From JAYPWI01 sp964629575 (lineage in GTDB: Bacteria > Actinomycetota > Acidimicrobiia > Acidimicrobiales > Poriferisodalaceae): a stretch of 64,000 nt of DNA. The stretch lies in the NCBI GenBank assembly GCA_964629575.1, contig CAZVUM010000016.1, positions 1 to 64,000 of the forward strand. Direction: 5' to 3'. Under the pieces are notes generated by a model. The model was not told the origin of the DNA and made no database searches. It was given only the letters and a program-made list of their open reading frames with translations. Below are positions 60,664 to 64,000 of this stretch, piece after piece (the first letter of the stretch is position 1; every line of letters starts with the position of its first letter). A program made the position numbers and the translations under genes.

Positions 60664-61634
60664 TCGTCGACGCGGCCCGCTACATCGACGGCCGACGGAC
60701 CGATCGGTCCGAACCATGGGCAACCCCACCAGGCGACGGGGGCTTCACCTGGATCGGGCTCTTCGAGCCCGATCCAGACGAGTTCCAAGGGATTCGCGAG
60801 GCGTTGGGCCTCCACGAGCTCGCGATCGAAGATGCGACCGATGCGGACCAGCGGCCGAAGCTGGAGGTCTACGGAGAGTCGCTGTTCATCGCGGTGCGCA
60901 CCGCAGCGCTACACCCCGGCAGCAGCCGAGTTGTCACCGGCGAGCTACAGATCTTCGTCGCCGCCGACTCGATCGTCGTGGTGCGCCACGGCCCGGCAGC
61001 GAAACTCACTGAGGTCCGCGCCGCCATGGAGGCCGACCCCGAGGCGCTGGAAGCCGGGCCCATGGCGGTGCTTCACGCCGTCCTCGATCGGGTCGTCGAC
61101 GGCTACGCCCCGGTCCTCGATGCCCTGGGCGATGCCGTCGAGCGTGTCGAGGAAGCGGTCTTCAGCGACGACGGTATCGACTCGATCGAGAGTGTCTACG
61201 AGCTGAAGCGCGAGGTCTTGCACCTGCTCGCCGCGACCCGCCCCCTGATCGGCCCCCTGAACGTACTTGCGACGGGCAAGGCACCGCTGCGGGGGGAGCC
61301 GGTCTACTTCCGCGACGTTCTGGACAACCTATCTCGCGTCGTGGATCGGGCCGACACGCAGCGAGAGCTGTTGACGACCGTGTTCCAGGCCAACCTCACC
61401 CAGGTCAGCGTCCGCCTCGCCGAGGTGGGTGTCCAGCAGAACGAGGACATGCGACGGATCTCCGCGTGGGTCGCGATCGCTGCATCGCCGACCATCATCG
61501 CCGGGATCTACGGCATGAACTTCCGCCACATGCCCGAGCTCGACTGGACCGTGGGCTACCCGCTCTCGCTTGGGGCCATGGCGCTGAGTTGCCTCGTTCT
61601 GTTTCGCCTCTTCCGACGCGCCAAATGGTTGTGA
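60660..61634 (+). CDS. corA: CorA-type Mg2+/Co2+ transporter
   Basis: The 324-residue protein has a cytoplasmic funnel domain, a long helix and two C-terminal spans; the first ends in the family signature YGMNF (IIAGIYGMNFRHMPEL) and the second is LSLGAMALSCLVLFRLF. The terminal RRAKWL is typical. It takes up magnesium or other divalent cations. Its ATG overlaps the stop of the 22-codon ORF, so it is translated together with the ABC exporter genes. Confidence 0.92.
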   Translation: MIVDAARYIDGRRTDRSEPWATPPGDGGFTWIGLFEPDPDEFQGIREALGLHELAIEDATDADQRPKLEVYGESLFIAVRTAALHPGSSRVVTGELQIFVAADSIVVVRHGPAAKLTEVRAAMEADPEALEAGPMAVLHAVLDRVVDGYAPVLDALGDAVERVEEAVFSDDGIDSIESVYELKREVLHLLAATRPLIGPLNVLATGKAPLRGEPVYFRDVLDNLSRVVDRADTQRELLTTVFQANLTQVSVRLAEVGVQQNEDMRRISAWVAIAASPTIIAGIYGMNFRHMPELDWTVGYPLSLGAMALSCLVLFRLFRRAKWL

Positions 61635-61652
61635 GCTGAAAGGGCCAATGCG

Positions 61653-61685
61653 ATGAACGCCCTGAATGACATCTGGATCCAATGA
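61653..61685 (+). CDS. 10-codon leader ORF
   Basis: ATG 61653 (AAAGGG upstream) encodes MNALNDIWIQ and stops at TGA 61683-61685, overlapping the ATG of the next gene (ATGA). It repeats the tiny-ORF coupling seen before corA, but may be chance. Confidence 0.3.
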   Translation: MNALNDIWIQ

Positions 61686-62440
61686 GTTCCTCCAATCATC
61701 GACGCTTTCGCCTTCGCAACCTGGTCCAGCTGCTCACCCTGGCCTTCGTCGCGCACGTGTTTGTTGTCCCGCAGTTGGCCGGCGCCCGGGCCGCCCTCGA
61801 CACCGTGGCCAAGATCTCGCCCGGACTCGTCGCCGGCGCGCTCGCTCTCGAGGCCGGGGCTGTGGTGACCTATGCCCAACTCACTCGGGCTCTCCTCCCG
61901 TCAGGGTCGCGACCCTCCCTCGCGGTGTCATTCGGGGTCGTGCTCGCGTCGATGGGCGTCAACCACGTGGTGCCCGGCGGAGCGGCCACGACAGCAGCGG
62001 TCAACTACCGACTCTTCGGCCTGGCCGGAGTCGCCAGCTCCGACCTCGCATTCGCCTTGGGGCTCCAGGCCCTGGGCTCGGCAGTCGTACTCAATCTGTT
62101 GCTGTGGGCTGCGCTGTAGGTTTCGATCCCCACGAGCGGATTCCACCCCATCTACGCCACGGCAGCCGTCGTAGGAGCAGTCCTGATCGCAGGCTTCGGC
62201 CTCATCATCGCTGGCCTGCTCTTGGCCAAGGATGGCCTCACGCGCTGGGCCCGACGCGCTGCTCGGCGCCTTCCCAAGCTCGACGCCGACCGAGTCGACG
62301 CTGGCCTCGGCCGCGTCGCCGCCCTGGCCGCCTATGTTGTTGTCGAGCGCCGCCTCGGCGGTCAGCAGCACTCCGCAGGCGTACAGCCGATGCTCAGCGA
62401 CCTGATGGAGCCTCCATCTGAGCGCGGCCCGACCGAGTGA
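61682..62440 (+). pseudogene. UPF0104 / lysylphosphatidylglycerol synthase-like membrane protein with premature TAG
   Basis: The first 145 codons encode membrane spans and the family block GVVLASMGVNHVVPGGAATTAAVNYRLFGLAGV. TAG 62117-62119 interrupts the frame, which then continues open with clear homologous sequence (VSIPTSGFHPIYATAAVVGAVLIAG) to TGA 62438-62440. The last third is shortened and rearranged, so more than the stop is wrong. Intact members are flippase/synthase-type membrane proteins of about 300 residues or more. Readthrough is a formal alternative. Confidence 0.6.
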
Positions 62441-62529
62441 CCGCCGAACACCAATTTCCCAGCTCCCGACTCCGGCGACACCTATCTCGAATCGCTGATC
62501 ACTGCGTAGTCCTGGATTCGAGCCACCGC

Positions 62530-64000
62530 TCAATGCAAGCCGCGTGTGCCGATTGCCCCAGCCTTGGATTCGTGGCGCGTGTTCAGGTCGTACTCTGGGT
62601 GCCAGAAACACGCGTCGATGCGTTCGGCGACGTCCTCGTCGGACGCTTCGGGTGCGAGGCCTTCGGCGATCGCGGCGAGGGCAACGGCGCGAGCGACGTG
62701 GAGCGCGATCTCCCGACTGGCCGAGATCGGCGGAAGAAGCGCCCCATCGTCCGGCTGGGCGATCGAGTTCATGTTGCCGATGGCAGAGGCTGCGGCCGTG
62801 AGCATCTCGTCCGAGACAGCTCGCGCGCCAACCGCGGTAACGCCGAGCCCGATTCCCGGGAAGATGTACAGGTTATTCACCTGGGTGATCGTGTACGTCG
62901 CGCTGCCCAGCGACACCGGTTCGAACGGGCTTCCGGTCCCGACCAAGGCCCGCCCCTCGGTCCACGCCAAAACATCGCCGGGGATCGCCTCGGCACGAGG
63001 GGTCGGATTCGACAGGGGAAGCACGATCGGCCGATCGACACCTTCGGCCTGGGCGCGGATGACCTCTTCAGTGAACAGGCCGGGCTGGCCCGTGACGCCC
63101 ACGAGGGCATGGGGCAAAACGTTCTTGACCACGTCGAGAAGATCCACCTGATCGCCGCTGCCCGCCCAGGATTCGATGTCGCTCCACGAGCGAACGAACG
63201 GTTCCTGGAACGGCAACAGACCAGTCAATCGATCGTGTAGGACCCCGTTGCGGTCGACCAGCCAGCAGCGACGCCGGGCGTCGGACTCGGAGAGACCCGC
63301 GGCCCTCAACGCGCGGACAACCTGCTCGGCGATCCCGGTGCCGGCCGAACCCGCCCCGAGCACGACCAGACGCAGCTCTTCGAAGGGAACGTCGGCGGCC
63401 TTCATGCCAGCCACGATGGCCGCCGTAGTCACTGCCGCGGTGCCCTGGATGTCGTCGTTGAACGAGCAGATCCGGTCGCGGTGGCGAAACAGGAGCCGGT
63501 TGGCGTTCACTTGAGCGAAGTCCTCCCATTGCAACAACACGCCGGGGCAGCGGGCTGCCAGCGCGTCGACGAAGGCATCGAGGAGCTCGTCGTACTCGAC
63601 CCCGCGAACCCGGCGGTGGCGCCAGCCCAGGTACAGCGGATCCGACAGCAACGACTCGTTGTTGGTCCCCGCGTCGAGGAAGACCGGGAGCGTGCGGGAC
63701 GGATCGAGACCACCGCTGGCTGTGTACAACGCAAGTTTCCCGACCGGGATGCCCATTCCGCCGATCCCCAGATCGCCGAGGCCGAGGATTCGTTCTCCAT
63801 CGGTTACCACGACCACATCGACCTCGCGACCCGTCAGGGCGTTGTCGAGCAGTTCCTCGACACGATCGCGTAGAGGCCACGAGAGGATCAGTCCGTGCTC
63901 GCGCCGGTAGAGGCGCGACCAGTGCTGGCACGCGGGCCCGACCGTCGGTGTGTAGACGATCGGGAGCAACGCCTCGAGATGCGCCGTCAGAAAGGCGTAG
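62530..64000 (-). CDS. NAD-dependent malic enzyme (N-terminus beyond the window)
   Basis: About 490 residues are visible and the frame is still open at the right edge. Family features are LLPIVYTPTVGPACQHWS, VVTDGERILGLGDLGIGGMGIPVGKLALY, the catalytic Lys in the latter block, FNDDIQGTAAVTTAAI, the Rossmann motif VVLGAGSAGTGIAEQ, and FPGIGLGVTAVGA. This is the large (about 540-residue) malic enzyme type that decarboxylates malate to pyruvate with NAD(P)+. It converges on the interrupted membrane gene, with 89 bases between the stops. Confidence 0.92.
   Translation of the reverse strand, partial: YAFLTAHLEALLPIVYTPTVGPACQHWSRLYRREHGLILSWPLRDRVEELLDNALTGREVDVVVVTDGERILGLGDLGIGGMGIPVGKLALYTASGGLDPSRTLPVFLDAGTNNESLLSDPLYLGWRHRRVRGVEYDELLDAFVDALAARCPGVLLQWEDFAQVNANRLLFRHRDRICSFNDDIQGTAAVTTAAIVAGMKAADVPFEELRLVVLGAGSAGTGIAEQVVRALRAAGLSESDARRRCWLVDRNGVLHDRLTGLLPFQEPFVRSWSDIESWAGSGDQVDLLDVVKNVLPHALVGVTGQPGLFTEEVIRAQAEGVDRPIVLPLSNPTPRAEAIPGDVLAWTEGRALVGTGSPFEPVSLGSATYTITQVNNLYIFPGIGLGVTAVGARAVSDEMLTAAASAIGNMNSIAQPDDGALLPPISASREIALHVARAVALAAIAEGLAPEASDEDVAERIDACFWHPEYDLNTRHESKAGAIGTRGLH

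Overview
The window is high-GC DNA with compact operons, frequent ATGA/GTGA start-stop overlaps and GTG starts. Several families point to an Actinomycetota genome: a NtaA/SnaA/DszA flavin monooxygenase, a cytochrome P450, HyuA/HyuB, large MalT-like ATPases, a b6-type cytochrome b, and DosR/DevS-like elements. An acidimicrobiial relative is my best guess from gene content, but nothing here proves it. A run of 100 Ns (57402-57501) and several broken genes suggest a draft, possibly metagenomic, assembly. No rRNA, tRNA or CRISPR array was recognised.

Layout. 1-2.6 kb: truncated sterol-desaturase and LysR remnants, an intact LLM-class monooxygenase, a palindromic repeat and a frameshifted PIG-L deacetylase. 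2.7-21.7 kb: a catabolic and housekeeping stretch with a secreted PEP-synthase-like lipoprotein, hydantoinase/oxoprolinase HyuA-HyuB plus a decayed AhpD-like gene, dienelactone hydrolase, P450, a molybdopterin oxidoreductase, an IlvD/Edd dehydratase, endonuclease III, a Rieske oxygenase, a VOC protein and a haloalkane dehalogenase. 21.7-23.6 kb: decayed DNA (SIS-domain regulator and IS630 remnants) around a probably leaderless DUF2795-like/pentapeptide-repeat pair.

23.6-31 kb: a 1043-aa MalT-like ATPase faces a methyltransferase-nitrilase-rhodanese operon across a promoter region with phased TCTGGCG boxes; a Crp/Fnr regulator and a patatin follow. 31-35 kb: two related membrane proteins of unknown family, small unknown genes, a formate/nitrite-family channel and a DUF427 protein. 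35.2-38.9 kb: a large secreted protein with repeated modules and a C-terminal RTX-like block.

39-44.5 kb: a six-gene minus-strand redox operon (EB_dh-type lipoprotein, small membrane protein, GltD-like flavoprotein with two ferredoxin clusters, b6-type cytochrome b, Rieske protein, dihaem cytochrome c). This looks like a quinol:cytochrome c oxidoreductase joined to an NAD(P)H- or ferredoxin-linked module. 44.5-57 kb: a stress and ion-homeostasis island with dodecin, three universal stress proteins, CsoR, glutamate dehydrogenase, a SHOCT protein, a four-domain copper ATPase and the Kup potassium transporter. Five palindromic GGGnCC...CCC boxes lie in front of genes in this island and in front of the redox operon. 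They resemble DosR/DevR boxes, and a remnant of a DevS-like histidine kinase lies beside two of them. I read 39-53 kb as a probable hypoxia/redox-stress regulon.

57-64 kb: ABC and transposase remnants at the assembly gap, an APC permease, an ABC-2 exporter pair coupled through a 22-codon ORF to CorA, a membrane gene interrupted by TAG, and a malic enzyme running off the right edge.
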